From the NCBI GenBank assembly GCA_047967505.1, contig CM106539.1: 64,000 nucleotides of DNA. One strand, written 5' to 3'. Shown here piece by piece: positions 44,518 through 54,862 of the stretch; position 1 is the stretch's first letter; each line of letters starts with the position of its first letter. A program made the position numbers and the translations under genes. The stretch comes from Dipteris shenzhenensis. Taxonomy: Eukaryota > Polypodiophyta > Polypodiopsida > Gleicheniales. The notes beneath the pieces were generated by a model that saw nothing but the letters and a program-made list of their open reading frames with translations, searched no databases and was not told the DNA's origin.

Positions 44518-44875
44518 TGTGAAGAGAGTGGGAGAGAAGTAAGGAGTCTCACTTGTAGCTTTCTCACATACGCAATGGGGGAATACACACAAAGGTGGAG
44601 GCTGAAAATAGTTTTCCTCTTCTTAGTTGTGAAAGCCAAAAGAACTCTCTCTTAGTACAAAAGGAGTAGGTGAACCCTATATGTGGGTCTCAAACCAAAC
44701 TCAACTAACCTAGGTGGCATACTAACTGAGCCACTAACTAGAGTACATAAAGATAGCTGTCATCCAGCTATTATTCATGGGCGGTGTATCAACCGCATCT
44801 GTAGCTAACAAGTTGGTGACATAAATGCACAATGGTCACCCTGGCATATCATGAGTGGAGCTCGATATCTCAACC
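44518..44875 (-). repeat. 5' LTR of copia A copy 3
   Basis: 358 bp, TGTGAAGAGAGTGGG to ATATCTCAACC; the last base is C where other copies have A. Confidence 0.92.
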
Positions 44876-44880
44876 AAGGT

Positions 44881-44912
44881 ATGGTATAGGAAAGAATCAA
44901 AGTAGCCACCCT
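44881..44912 (+). repeat. E3 3' LTR remainder
   Basis: ATGGTATAGGAAAGAATCAA continues the E3 LTR as at 9180, then breaks off at CACCCT. Confidence 0.75.
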
Positions 44913-45060
44913 ACTCAAAATACATGACTCATTTCTATTTTCCCAAGTACAAACAAATAATATATCTCTCAAACCATTCTATCCCTATACCAAGGTATTT
45001 ATAATTCATACTCGTGGTATCTACAATGATTCACTCCACTCATAATCACATTTGCAATCA
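44913..45060 (-). repeat. Relic gypsy LTR fragment
   Basis: Diverged match to the minus-strand gypsy LTR near 63825-63945 (CATGACTCATTTCTATTTTC, ACCAAGGTATTTATAATTCAT). Truncated at both ends. Confidence 0.6.
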
Positions 45061-45345
45061 TTTTCACTAATTATTGTAATTAGTGTCAAACCCACATTAA
45101 TGATTACATGAAATAAAGTAGTCGACATCAAAAGATTGACAAGCCGCAAGAGAGTAGCCGCAAAGAGCCGTCTCCCGCCACCAACTTCTCCATGACGCTT
45201 CTTGGTTCTTTGTCTCCATGGATAGCTTTTGTCACCTTGCGGGCCCCACAAATCCTCCCACAGGTTTCAGAACAAAGTATCATTTTTTGTTGTCACAATA
45301 GATCTCCTTCTATAAATAAGTAAAAATAGGTAACTCCATAACTCC
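45061..45345. other. Unassigned
   Basis: I see nothing recognisable here. Confidence 0.4.
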
Positions 45346-45865
45346 AAGAACCAGCATAGTGGTCGCTCCAAGCAAACCTTGAATTTTCATGATTTGCATG
45401 GTGCACTACTCAGTGGCAGGTGGCAAAGCTACGGCAAAAGACTAGGCGATGATAGGTGGTCAGGCCAAAGAATGCACTGCATGAAGCAGGGTAGAGCTAC
45501 ATGATGTAGTTAGGCCAGAGACTACGTTGTGTGAAGTAGGGCACAGCTACCCTGTGTCGAACTCTATAGTGTTGAGAATGAGAGATTCTGTCTCATTATT
45601 ATGCCAAGAGCCAACGCGGTTGCCGCTCCAAGCCAGCCTTGAATTTTCATGATTGACATGGGCATGTTTCCCAGTGATAGGTAGTGAAGCTATGGCAAAA
45701 GGCTGCAAAATGACAGGTGGTCAGGCCAAATGCTGCGGTGTGACACATTGCAAAGATGCACGATGTAGTCATGCCAGAGATTGCACTACGTGAACCAGGG
45801 GGCAGAGTTGCCATGTGTCGAGCTCTGCGGTGTTTGGAATAATAGATTGTGTCTCATTATTATGT
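45346..45865. repeat. Tandem duplication, 260-bp unit, two copies
   Basis: Units start at 45346 and 45606, both with CGCTCCAAGC, CTTGAATTTTCATGATT, GGTGGTCAGGCCAAA and TCTCATTATTATG in the same order. Diverged by many substitutions, so old. Confidence 0.85.
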
Positions 45866-46289
45866 AGTGTGGCATCATGATGCTGGGAAAATTTTTGGCG
45901 AGAGCACGGGTCCACCCCAAATTCGAAATCTCACCCAAGAGTGCGTAGCGTCGCGACCCCAAAATGGCCCCGAAATAGTTCCTCATTTGAGGCTTGTTTG
46001 GCTACACCCAAGCAAACATTGAACCCCTAGTTGATACTAACCCCTGGTATTTGGTTTGGGGTTTAGCAAAACTTGAGGTTGGAGCCCCAACTCAGGCTCC
46101 TAATGTTTTGTGTTAGAAGGAGCTAGAATGGTGGATTGCAAAGCAACTGGAATGGCAGGTGAGTGATAGGCTACTAGAGTGAGAATTGTGCAATTAGCTA
46201 GAGAAGAAGCTATGGGTGTTGAACGGCGATGGTAGAAGATGGGTGGTGAACAATGTTGTAGCAGGTGTTCAGATGATGGTAGCACAATG
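45866..46289. other. Unassigned
   Basis: No gene or repeat family recognised. A short hairpin-forming GGAGCC...GGCTCC pair lies near 46081-46100. Confidence 0.35.
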
Positions 46290-46345
46290 AGCTATGCAGA
46301 GACAGACAGACAGACAGACAGACAAAGAGAGACAAAGAGAGACAC

Positions 46346-46387
<42 letters not shown>

Positions 46388-46495
46388 ATGACATTAAGAA
46401 GATGTAATTTTGCACTAGCCTTGTGTCAATAGCCACTAATACTCTGCTTTAGAATACAATCACACAATTTGAGTACAAAGCAAATGAAAAAGTTT

Positions 46496-46538
<43 letters not shown>

Positions 46539-46545
46539 CACAAAG
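46290..46545. repeat. GACA and GA microsatellites within a duplicated ~155-bp block
   Basis: (GACA)n then (GA)n at 46295-46386 and (GA)n again at 46497-46536. The sequence after each GA run is similar (GCACTAGCCTTGTGTCAATAGCC at 46413 and 46559), showing a block duplication. Confidence 0.88.
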
Positions 46546-47599
46546 AAGATGTAGTTTCGCACTAGCCTTGTGTCAATAGCCATTGAAACTATGTTTCACA
46601 ATCACAATCACATAATTTGAGTACAGAGCCAATGAAGAAGTTTGAATTAATTGTACTGAGAGGAGGAAAAAATGGGAGTGGTAGGCTAGTGGTTATGGCC
46701 CCTCCCTTAATTTCATGCATATGCTTAATTGTACTGAATGTTTTTTAAAAATATTTAATACTGTGCTATGTATTCAAATAGTGTATTGAATTATATTTAA
46801 ATTTGATGTTATTTCGAAATATCATTCTTCACACTTCAACACACTTTCAAGCATCTGCTAAAAGCAATGTTAAGGAAGAACGTTTTTGTCAACCTCATCT
46901 TGCTTTCACCCTTTTTGGATCATTACTGCCTAGATATCGGGTATCTAGTCTTTGATGCAGAGGACATTGATAAGATGAACATGATCATGTCGATGTGTTA
47001 TTAGAGGCTCATACATAGGATTCATCTAATGATTCAAATGACTGACTACACAAATTTGTTATAATGTAGTCTATTAGGAGCTCATGCATTCATTGACTAT
47101 ATTATGGTTTAAATCTAGATTCTTGTATGCTAAAGGTTTTACACACAATGTCCATGTAATACACTGAAAACTCATGATGTATCTATTCAAAACAATGGTA
47201 TTTTCAATGCCTATATTGACACATGTCACCTTTTTATGCATTGAAATTAAGCATTGTACAGAGACTGTAAAAGGGCTTACTTGCAATATAGTCACAAAAG
47301 ATGACAATAAATGGCTATATGTGATCATCCTATAGGCAATCAACAACAGATACTAATCTGTAAGGATCATACAAGCCTATCATTTAGGACTCACTAGAAA
47401 AGTAGGAGGATAAACACGCACTGCATCCAAGAATTCAGTCAAAGAGGAGTATTGTACATAAACCCAATTTTATGAGCATGATGTTGCTCTTAAAAGAAGG
47501 TATTAGAGATGAAAATTTGAACGTCATTATCTTGCTATACAAATGCCATTCTTGTAATTTCAGATAATACCGCATGGCATGGCTCCACACCATAGACAA
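46546..47599. other. Unassigned AT-rich DNA
   Basis: No convincing gene. The longest frame (47074-47346 minus, 90 codons) has no recognisable domain. Confidence 0.4.
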
Positions 47600-47935
47600 A
47601 AAAGTGAAAATGGAGGATGTTGGCTCTTTCCCACGGCTTCCGCAGAGGAAGAGCAGGGTTTACTCAGTATTATGCAGGGTTCTGAGGCTTTTTGTCACCT
47701 ACAGATATATTGGTGTCGCCCTTTGTAGTATAAGTGTAGCTTAGGACCTTGAGTCATATTCCGATGATAGATGTAGGCTTAAGTGGGGTAAGCAAACATA
47801 TTGCATGCATGTGTGAAAGGAACGTGCATTATAATGGTTGGGGTAATGAAGGATTTTGCCTTCATTGGGGGTTGAAGGGTTTGGGAGGAGTTTAACGGTT
47901 AGAGGGAGGTTAAGGACTTTCATTTTATGTTCCTG
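47600..47935 (-). repeat. Dispersed repeat S, copy 2
   Basis: Inverted, diverged match to 7840-8110: TTTTTGTCACCTACAGATATAT, GATGTAGGCTTAAGTG, TGCATGCATGTGTGAAA. Confidence 0.65.
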
Positions 47936-49380
47936 GTTCTTTACATGCTAGGATCTAAAAAACTAAAGAAATTTTCATCTTGTAACTAATTCAAAGAAAG
48001 TTTTGTTCAACCACCATAAAATAAGGATTCTCCACGCTACCCAAAATAGAAGTTGCATTAGGATAGTTTGGCATAGTTGTTCGATGTAAACACTAAGATT
48101 TTTGTATTCAAAATCATGGTATATTCTCAAAGATCCCTTGTCATGAATGTTGGTTGGTTGTTGAAGAGTTATACATAATCTAGGGTTCGTACGTTTAAAC
48201 ATGGAAGTTTTCATAAAGAAAGATGCTCAAAGGGAAGGGAAGATGTGAAGCCTACTTAGTATTGTACCTAGCTTAGGAAGACATACAAAAAATAAGCATA
48301 CTATGTAGTAACTAGTAGGGTTGATTGATTCGTTATCTTCTAAAGCTAGGGATGTATTATTTTTCCTTTCTTTTGAAGCATAGGAGATGGTGAGAGGACG
48401 TAGTGGTTCACATGATGGGAACATTAGTCCTTTTAATAAGAAGCAACACATGTGATGACGACATTGTTGAGGGAGTTTTGTTTAAAAGTGCATGTTGCTT
48501 GACAATAAATGATGAATGATGGGTAAGTTTTGGGGGATGGGCCATGGCGTCAATGAAGAGGGAAAGACAAACATTTGCTTTGGCTACTTGCTACCATAAG
48601 TTGGAATTTGCATTGCCTTATTCAATGTCCATGGTTTACCTAAAAGTTCTTTCCTCTCATATACATTGATAACTGTATAAGTATGGTTTACCTAAAAGTT
48701 CTCTTTCCTCTAGTATTTCCCCATAGAAAGAGAACGTATTAGAATTACATAAATTTTATTTCGTCTTTTGTCTTTGACAAACCAACTTGCCATAGCACAT
48801 GGGAATGCATTTGGGAGCTTTAACTAAAATTCAGCACCACTCTCTTGTCATTGGTTTCCTAGCACATATAGCTATTTTCCACCTAAATTGGTTTCCTAGT
48901 ACATATAATTATTTTCCACCTAAGAGCACGATGGATGTCCGCTCGTTGTAGCCACCAAGATGACATAAAACTTTGAAGAGAGAGGTGATTGATGTAGTAG
49001 AGTTCCGTGGAACTCTCTATTAAAACCTGGCTATAGTCACAAGAGCTCCTCAAGCTTTGCCTTTGCAGCTTTCAAGGTGTAACTATTCTTTTCATTTATT
49101 TTAATAATTCTTTCTTCTTCGTGGCCAAAGAAGAGCTTGGTGTGATGCAAGTGTGCTACATTGGAATGAAGCGAGAGAGGTGCGTGAGCGAGTGAGCGCG
49201 CGAGAGATGATTAGTCTGAACCAGGTAGTCATGTTGCGTGTCGCTTGCAAATGGAATTAGGGACCCATGGTTGCCTGCAATTGGCTAGACCTTGTGGGAA
49301 ATCCGGGCACATGGTCCGATAGCAATGCGAGTTCATGGTAATGCGGGTTTGTACACATGGAGTCCGATATGTACAACCAT
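47936..49380. other. Unassigned, with two short tandem duplications
   Basis: ATGGTTTACCTAAAAGTTCT occurs at about 48630 and 48684. TTGGTTTCCTAGCACATATA occurs at about 48857 and, with one change, 48894. No gene recognised. Confidence 0.45.
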
Positions 49381-49407
49381 GGAGCAAACGGTCTTTCGAT
49401 TCCATTC

Positions 49408-49415
49408 TATAAAGC
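49408..49415 (+). promoter_or_regulatory. Possible TATA box of the VIN3-like gene
   Basis: CTATAAAG about 960 bp upstream of the predicted ATG, followed by a GA-rich stretch. Position only; no transcript data. Confidence 0.35.
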
Positions 49416-49469
49416 CACTTGAGCTCCAACATGTGGGATGGAGCTAAAAAGGTGGATCATGTGCGAGAG

Positions 49470-50375
49470 GGGGGGAGAGAGAAGTGTCAAAGGGGGAGAG
49501 TAAAGCAAGGGAGAGAGAGAGAGAGAGAGAGAGAGAACGTGAGAATCTGCTGCGTCGGTTGGAAGGTAGAGGTTTCATACTGGGAGAGGGAGAGTGAGCT
49601 GTTGAGAAGGAAGGAGATGCTGGTTGGATTGGAAGGTAAGAGGTTTCCTAGTGGGAGAGTGGGAGAGTGAGAGTGAGGTGTTGAGGAGGAAGAGACGGCC
49701 TTGCAAAAACAGAGAGGCGAGCAATTTGGGACGTGTTTCGAGCAGGGAGTGAGGTCCAATTTAGCAAAGCAAGGCAGGCAGCAGGAACGAGATGCTGAAA
49801 AAGGAGAAGCAAGCCAGAGCAGTAAAAGCTTTCGCCCAAGTGAAGAAGCTGTTGGCCTATACATCATCATCATCATCGCCTGCTTCTCCACGTGATCCCC
49901 ACCTCCCAAAGTCCCCTTTTCTGTACGCATCCATCCTTCTTGTAGGTTGGGCAGTTGCTCCTCCTCCTCCTCCCAAATGCTCTATCAACAGTAAATTCCC
50001 AACCGGATTTTTCACCACCCCCTACCTGCTCCCCGCTTTTCTCTCCCAATCCTTGCTCTCCCCTTCCCACAATTACCTCCAAACTTCACCCTTCCTGCCT
50101 TCCTGCTCTCGTCAATTATTCCATCTTCTCCCATCCTTCGCTTCTTCGCTTCCTCTGCTGCTTCAGCACCGCACCTCTCTCTGCTGCCCAACTCCACTCC
50201 CCTCCATGTTTGTACAATTGCCTCTCCTGTAGCCATCATCTCAGGTAGCATGTAAGTCTTCCGGTGCTTTGCTTCTGAAATTTCAGTGGATGTGCAATAA
50301 TTACCTTCGACCAGATCAAGGTGCAATGACTTTTGACGCCACCCTTTGACTGAGATCGTCGCGGTATTGAAAAGC
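49470..50375 (+). promoter_or_regulatory. GA/CT-rich 5' region (promoter or 5' UTR) of the VIN3-like gene
   Basis: A purine-rich half (GAGA runs 49509-49537, GAGAGTG near 49660) is followed by a pyrimidine-rich half (about 49900-50220). Such strand-biased tracts are common near plant transcription starts; GAGA runs can bind BBR/BPC factors, which recruit Polycomb, but that link is inference. A 5' UTR intron is possible (GGTAAGAGG near 49636; CTGCTTCAG near 50164). The frames on both strands here (for example 49487-49930 minus) are low complexity. Confidence 0.45.
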
Positions 50376-53225
50376 ATGCAGCATTTTTCTTGGAATTCCA
50401 CCCCCGAGCTTGTGGGAGATGCACCAAGTTCAGAAAGGTTGAAGCTTTCACCGAATCCAGACTTGCTAGATGATGTTAATCCAGATAATCGTGGTGCTTG
50501 GACAGGCAAAGACGTGATTCAAGTGCTATGCATGGAGATGGGAAGGGATGGAAAGCAAGGTGGGATTTCAAAGAGTAAGATAATGGACCCCTTTTTGAGA
50601 CTTTTGTCTGGGGCTAAACCTGGGGACAGAGAACTTGAATCAGCAATTGTTCTTCAGCCCTCCACCACGGCTTCCCAAGCTTCAGCCCGGAGGCAGCGGA
50701 AGGGATGTAGGCCATCTCGTCTTCCGCCCACCGTCGATGGAACTACGGCAACCACAACTGAAATCTCCGCCGATACGCATGAAAAGAAGGGCGATTCGTC
50801 CGTATTGTGCTTGCCCCATTCCTTGGTGTGCAAAAATCCCGCTTGTAAAGCCCAGCTGCCTTCAGCACTTTCTTTCTGCAAGCGATGCTCCTGTTGCATT
50901 TGCAAACGGTTCGATGATAATCAGGATCCCAGCCTTTGGATTTGCTGCACTACAGAATCGCCAGCTGGGAAGGCTGGTTGTGGGCTATCTTGTCATGTAG
51001 AATGTGCTCTTAATGCACGTATTTCTGGGTTCGTGAGTGAGGAGAGTTCTACTACTCTTGATCGAAGCTATTGCTGTCAATCTTGTGGCAGGACCACTCC
51101 TTTGATTGGGTACAATCTGATGCTGGCTCCTTATTACCAATTCGTGGAAAATTGTGACGGCTTTTGTTGCCTATCGTTGCGCTCAAGCTTTGACAAAATA
51201 TGAGTCGCTTTGATACGTTGTGTGCTAGGAGGGACCTGGTAGTTCTGCTTTCATTATATAAGGTTATCAAGTAGATCTGTCTACCAAAAAGGCTACGGTT
51301 TTAATAGGCTTGGGCTAGGATCTTAAAAATCGGTCGTGCTCATCAATTTTTGACCTTGTATTGGAAATTGGCAGTTGCTTGAAGAAACAACTTTTGGTTG
51401 CCAAAAACGCCTACACAGTAGATACCCTTTGCCATCGTCTCTTCTTGAGTCATTTGCTACTGAAAGGCACACTGCTGTATAGAAGCGTGAACGTGTTCAT
51501 AGAGGAGGCCATCAAAAAACTAGAAGCAGAAGTGGGTCCAATAGTAGGTGAAGTATCTCCACAACGTGTACCTGGCCTTGTAAACCAGCTCTCCTGCAAT
51601 GGAGACGTGGTGAAGTTGATAAGTTCGGCACTAGATAAGGTGGAAACCATGAGTGTCTATGGGCAGGCCAGAGTAGAAGATTTCAAACTCCCAGGTATCC
51701 ATGCCTGCCATGTCTTCATTATTGTCTGTTCGTCGAGGCAGTTGATTCCTGTTTTTGATGGTGATTTAATGATTCGGGTATTGTATTGCTGATGACAGAA
51801 GAGCATATTCCGGCTTCTTGTGCCATTCACTTTGAAGATGTGAGCTCATCCACAGTTGTGGTAGTTGTGGATGATGACACTCCCAGCTGTAAGCTACCAG
51901 TTGATTACAAACTTTGGCATCGAAAAGCAAGCGAATCTAGCTACGCACATGCTCCAACGTGTATCATCTCGGGCAACTCAAAGAAGTCTTCAGTTTCAAA
52001 CTTGCAACCTCTTACAGAATATTCATTCAAAATAGTCCGCTTCTGTTGTGAAGGGGATGAAGGGCAGTGTGAAGCTCAATGTTGGACAAAGTGTACAGAA
52101 GTTATGCAAAGGCTAATGGAATCACACTCTTTGTCAGATCCAATACGGTCAAATGGAAATAAAACACGAGAGGAGAATTTTGGTTGTTCAAATAAGAGGC
52201 TTGAGTTGAGACACAACTCAGATGAGTTTATAGATAGATGCAAAATCCAGGACATTGGGAAGGCCACAGAAGTGCAGCAGGAGCAATTACTCCTCCCTGC
52301 TGACAAAGGCCTGCAATTACTCCCTGCTGACAAAGGTCGCTCTCAAATCGTGGCTTTGCAAAAAATCTCAGATGAGAATGGGAAGATACATACCCAAAAA
52401 GCTCATCGGTCAAGTCCTCCCTTGAACATTAGGGTCAATACTAGGACACACCTTTCTACAGATAAGTGGGGAGGAAAACACCTAAGAGAAGCTGCATCTC
52501 CCAGCACATTGGGTGTGGATGAAAATAGAATTCTTCAGGCTAAAGGGTGTCCAAGTGCTGTGCAGGTGGGGCTTTTTGAGACAGAAATAGGCGGAGTGAG
52601 GAAAGATTCCTGTACATGTGTGAAGAGTCAGGATGCAGAAACTTTTGATCCAAGTCCTCCTTGTAGTTCAGGGGCAAAAACGTTGATGGAAGAAAGGATG
52701 ACCATTCTTGACAGTGTCCAGTGTCTACACAGTAATCATTCAAGTGAGGTCTCCCCGGTAATTGGAAATCGTTCAACAGCGGATGTCTTGGAAAGTGATC
52801 ATTGCCAAGGCTGGGCTGTGCAAGTTCGGGGCAAAAAGAGAGGTGTTGAAATGAAAGCTCAGGCTGGTGTTGTAAGAAATAGGGATTTTCAAGGTTTAGA
52901 AAGAGGAGTCCACGATCATATGAATGGTGGAATAAACATCACCAGCAGAGCTGATTGTGGGGCAAGTAACTTTGAATTCTCTGTGAAGGTGATCCGTTGG
53001 CTAGAGTGTGAAGGCCATCTTAAAGAGGACTTTCGGATGAAATTCTTGACATGGTTTAGCCTCAGGGCAACTGATCACGAAAAGAGAGTTGTAAGTGTTT
53101 TTATAGATACATTGCAGGATGATCCTGCAAGCTTGGCAGGCCAATTAATAGATGCTTTTGGAGATATTGTTGCAACAAAGCGGCAGCAATTGACATCAGA
53201 TGGGTACTACAACAGGCTCTGGTAA
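50376..53225 (+). CDS. VIL: VIN3-like (VEL family) Polycomb-associated protein, 3 coding exons, 826 residues
   Basis: Exons 50376-51109, 51375-51694 and 51799-53225. Both introns are GT-AG and phases match, so the frame is continuous. Domains: short helical region (42-80: GKDVIQVLCMEMGRDGK, SKSKIMDPFLRLLSG); Cys/His-rich PHD-type region (about 152-238: CKNPACKAQ, CKRCSCCICKRFDD, SLWICC, CGLSCHVECAL, YCCQSCG) continuing as LKKQLLVAKNAYTVDTLCHRL across the first splice; fibronectin III (about 355-450: PASCAIHFEDVSSSTVVV, DYKLWHRK, LQPLTEYSFKIVRF); poorly conserved linker; C-terminal VEL domain (743-815: VKVIRWLECEGHLKEDFRMK, FIDTLQDDPASLAGQLIDAF). Family members join PRC2 and help silence targets such as FLC in Arabidopsis vernalization; the VEL domain self-assembles. 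ATG 50376 is the first in frame after a stop at 50334; an upstream exon cannot be excluded. It shows no stop or frameshift. The only likely host gene here. Confidence 0.92.
51110..51374 (+). other. Intron 1 of the VIN3-like gene
   Basis: 265 bp, donor TTGG|GTACAAT, acceptor TTGGCAG|TTGC. Removing it joins LIG to CLKKQL, restoring the conserved run after the PHD region. Confidence 0.9.
51695..51798 (+). other. Intron 2 of the VIN3-like gene
   Basis: 104 bp, donor CCAG|GTATCC, acceptor GATGACAG|AAGAG, phase 1 on both sides. It separates the PHD-linked helices from the fibronectin III exon. Confidence 0.9.
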
Positions 53226-53640
53226 TGAAAGAATCTATGGTTCTGAAGTCTCCTTGTGATAATGTTGCAGATCCTATAATATCTTGTGACCTTGTTCACA
53301 GATGAATTTGCTTGAAATTCTGCCTTTGGTCATCTTGCAACAGATAGAGCTGAAGGGGTATTCTCTGAGACAGGACAGCCAAATTCAGTGTCAGACTCAA
53401 ATCTCCCAGCACTTTCACCTTCCATGCATACATTTTTCTTCGGCAGGAGGATTTGCTTAACTCTAACTTCGTTTTTTGTAGGAAACATCATCTTAGGGCA
53501 TGATAAGGGGGTGTCACCTAGGGCTCTTGCAGCATGCCCAAGGTACCTTGCTACACTATGTGATCATTCAATTTTCTGTGCCTGTGATTGATGCCTCAGG
53601 CGGGATCCCCATGCATTATTTGTAAATACATTTGCCACTT
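53226..53640 (+). other. Probable 3' UTR of the VIN3-like gene
   Basis: Follows the stop directly; contains no other recognisable gene. No canonical AATAAA is obvious, so the end is arbitrary. Confidence 0.4.
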
Positions 53641-54280
53641 ATTGAAGTGGGGCAATCATACAATTCCAAAGCTTTTGGGGATTTGATTATGTCTCTCAAT
53701 TCTGTGGTCAGAGAGATGCTTGTCATACTGCCAAGAAAAACATGCTTGCTTCTACATCTGCCAGGAAGGTTTTGCGATTAAAGTTCATCAACAACGTGTT
53801 CAAGATTGCCTCGTTTTTCTAGGCTTATCTAGAGCAATACGACCCGTAGGTTCTTATCAAGATAACCGAAGTACATGAACCAAGGATTGTGAAAACCTCT
53901 AAGCTATTGCCTGTAAAGCATTGAAGATCTAAGGTCCTATGACAACGTGGAGTCTTGGGGCCACAAGGTCTATCCATGTCAAAGATCAAAATCCATATGA
54001 AGTGGCGATCTTTAACTATTGAAAAGTACACATGCTAAAACTCGAAGTGTTGAGCTCAAAACAAGTCTTCTTTGATACAACAATTCTAGCTTGCACATAT
54101 TTATAGCTTGTCTACTTACAACTTTGCTACCCTCCCATGAAATTTATCATTATTATTAGGCACTTTACAGAAGGAATTATTTGTATTAGGGCAAAGCAAT
54201 AAGGGACAAAAAGATGTAACCAATAATTGTTTCTCAAGTGGCAATTGATTATCTTTAATTACATTATCAAAAGTTGTCAT
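53641..54280. other. Unassigned
   Basis: No gene or repeat family recognised. Confidence 0.4.
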
Positions 54281-54298
54281 CATCTCTCTCTCTCTCTT

Positions 54299-54333
<35 letters not shown>

Positions 54334-54334
54334 A
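54281..54334. repeat. CT then AC compound microsatellite
   Basis: (TC)n interrupted once, followed by (AC)n at 54310-54333. Confidence 0.95.
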
Positions 54335-54767
54335 ATGTTATAATTAAAATTCTCTTCGATCTCAAAATGCTTTGAGATCTAGCATTCCTTAATGAAGAAC
54401 TTCATAAAACTCTACTTATAAAGTGGTTCAAAATATCAATTCCCAATTTAAAAAAGTACAACTCGTGAAGAAATAGGGTAAAAGCATAAGTAAAATAAAT
54501 GTGTTTAAATTGACACTTTGAATGCACATGCTATGTAGGAAATTTTGAATAGTAAACCCTTTGAGGAATTTAGGCAAGTTTTTCAATTAAACCCTCTGGA
54601 AACAATTTTGGTTAAAGGATTAACATAAATAAAGGCTAGGCATGCAAAGAAAAGATCATTTGCAAGAAGGTATGCATTCCTTGTATCAAGCCTTGCCCCT
54701 CATAGTACGTCATGATTAAGGGGTGAGGGAGGTGAGCATTGAGCCCCATTGTCTAAGCATGAAGTTT
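54335..54767. other. Unassigned AT-rich DNA
   Basis: Nothing recognised. Confidence 0.4.
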
Positions 54768-54862
54768 GCAACTCATTTCTTTCATTTGCCTATCAGATGA
54801 GAGCAGAGATGGACGCAACTCATTTATTTTATTTGCCTATCAGATGAGAGGAGAGATGGACT
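54768..54862. repeat. ~47-bp tandem duplication
   Basis: AACTCATTTCTTTCATTTGCC and AACTCATTTATTTTATTTGCC each start a copy that continues TATCAGATGAGAG. Confidence 0.85.

Larger units (their letters stand above)
38957..44875 (-). mobile_element. Ty1/copia family A, copy 3
   Basis: LTRs at 38957-39287 and 44518-44875, flanked by aaggt (38952-38956 and 44876-44880) inside the E3 LTR. The empty site is seen in the 5' E3 LTR near 9173-9185. All domains remain but the coding frame is badly broken. A 183-bp MITE-like insert lies in pol, and its leader has a tandem duplication. Confidence 0.93.
9137..44912 (+). mobile_element. E3 non-autonomous LTR element containing all nested insertions to 44875
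   Basis: The 5' LTR is 9137-9514. The 3' LTR starts at 38912, is split at 38956 by copia A copy 3, and resumes at 44881 for 32 bp. With nested DNA removed, the leader continues from 9561 to about 35456: GCTCATTAGTAG on one side and CTAGGATTGCTCCCATTC on the other are adjacent in E3-prime near 830-870. I see no gag or pol of its own, so I infer a LARD-like element dependent on others. Confidence 0.75.

Noticed and set aside
45890-45985. tRNA-like B box (TTCGAAAT)
   Set aside because: No matching A box or cloverleaf could be traced.
49487-49930. 147-codon minus-strand frame upstream of the VIN3-like gene
   Set aside because: Serine/leucine-rich translation of GA-repeat DNA; low complexity and antisense to the likely 5' UTR.
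50012-50509. 165-codon minus-strand frame overlapping exon 1 of the VIN3-like gene
   Set aside because: Antisense shadow; the plus strand has domain support and correct splice phases.
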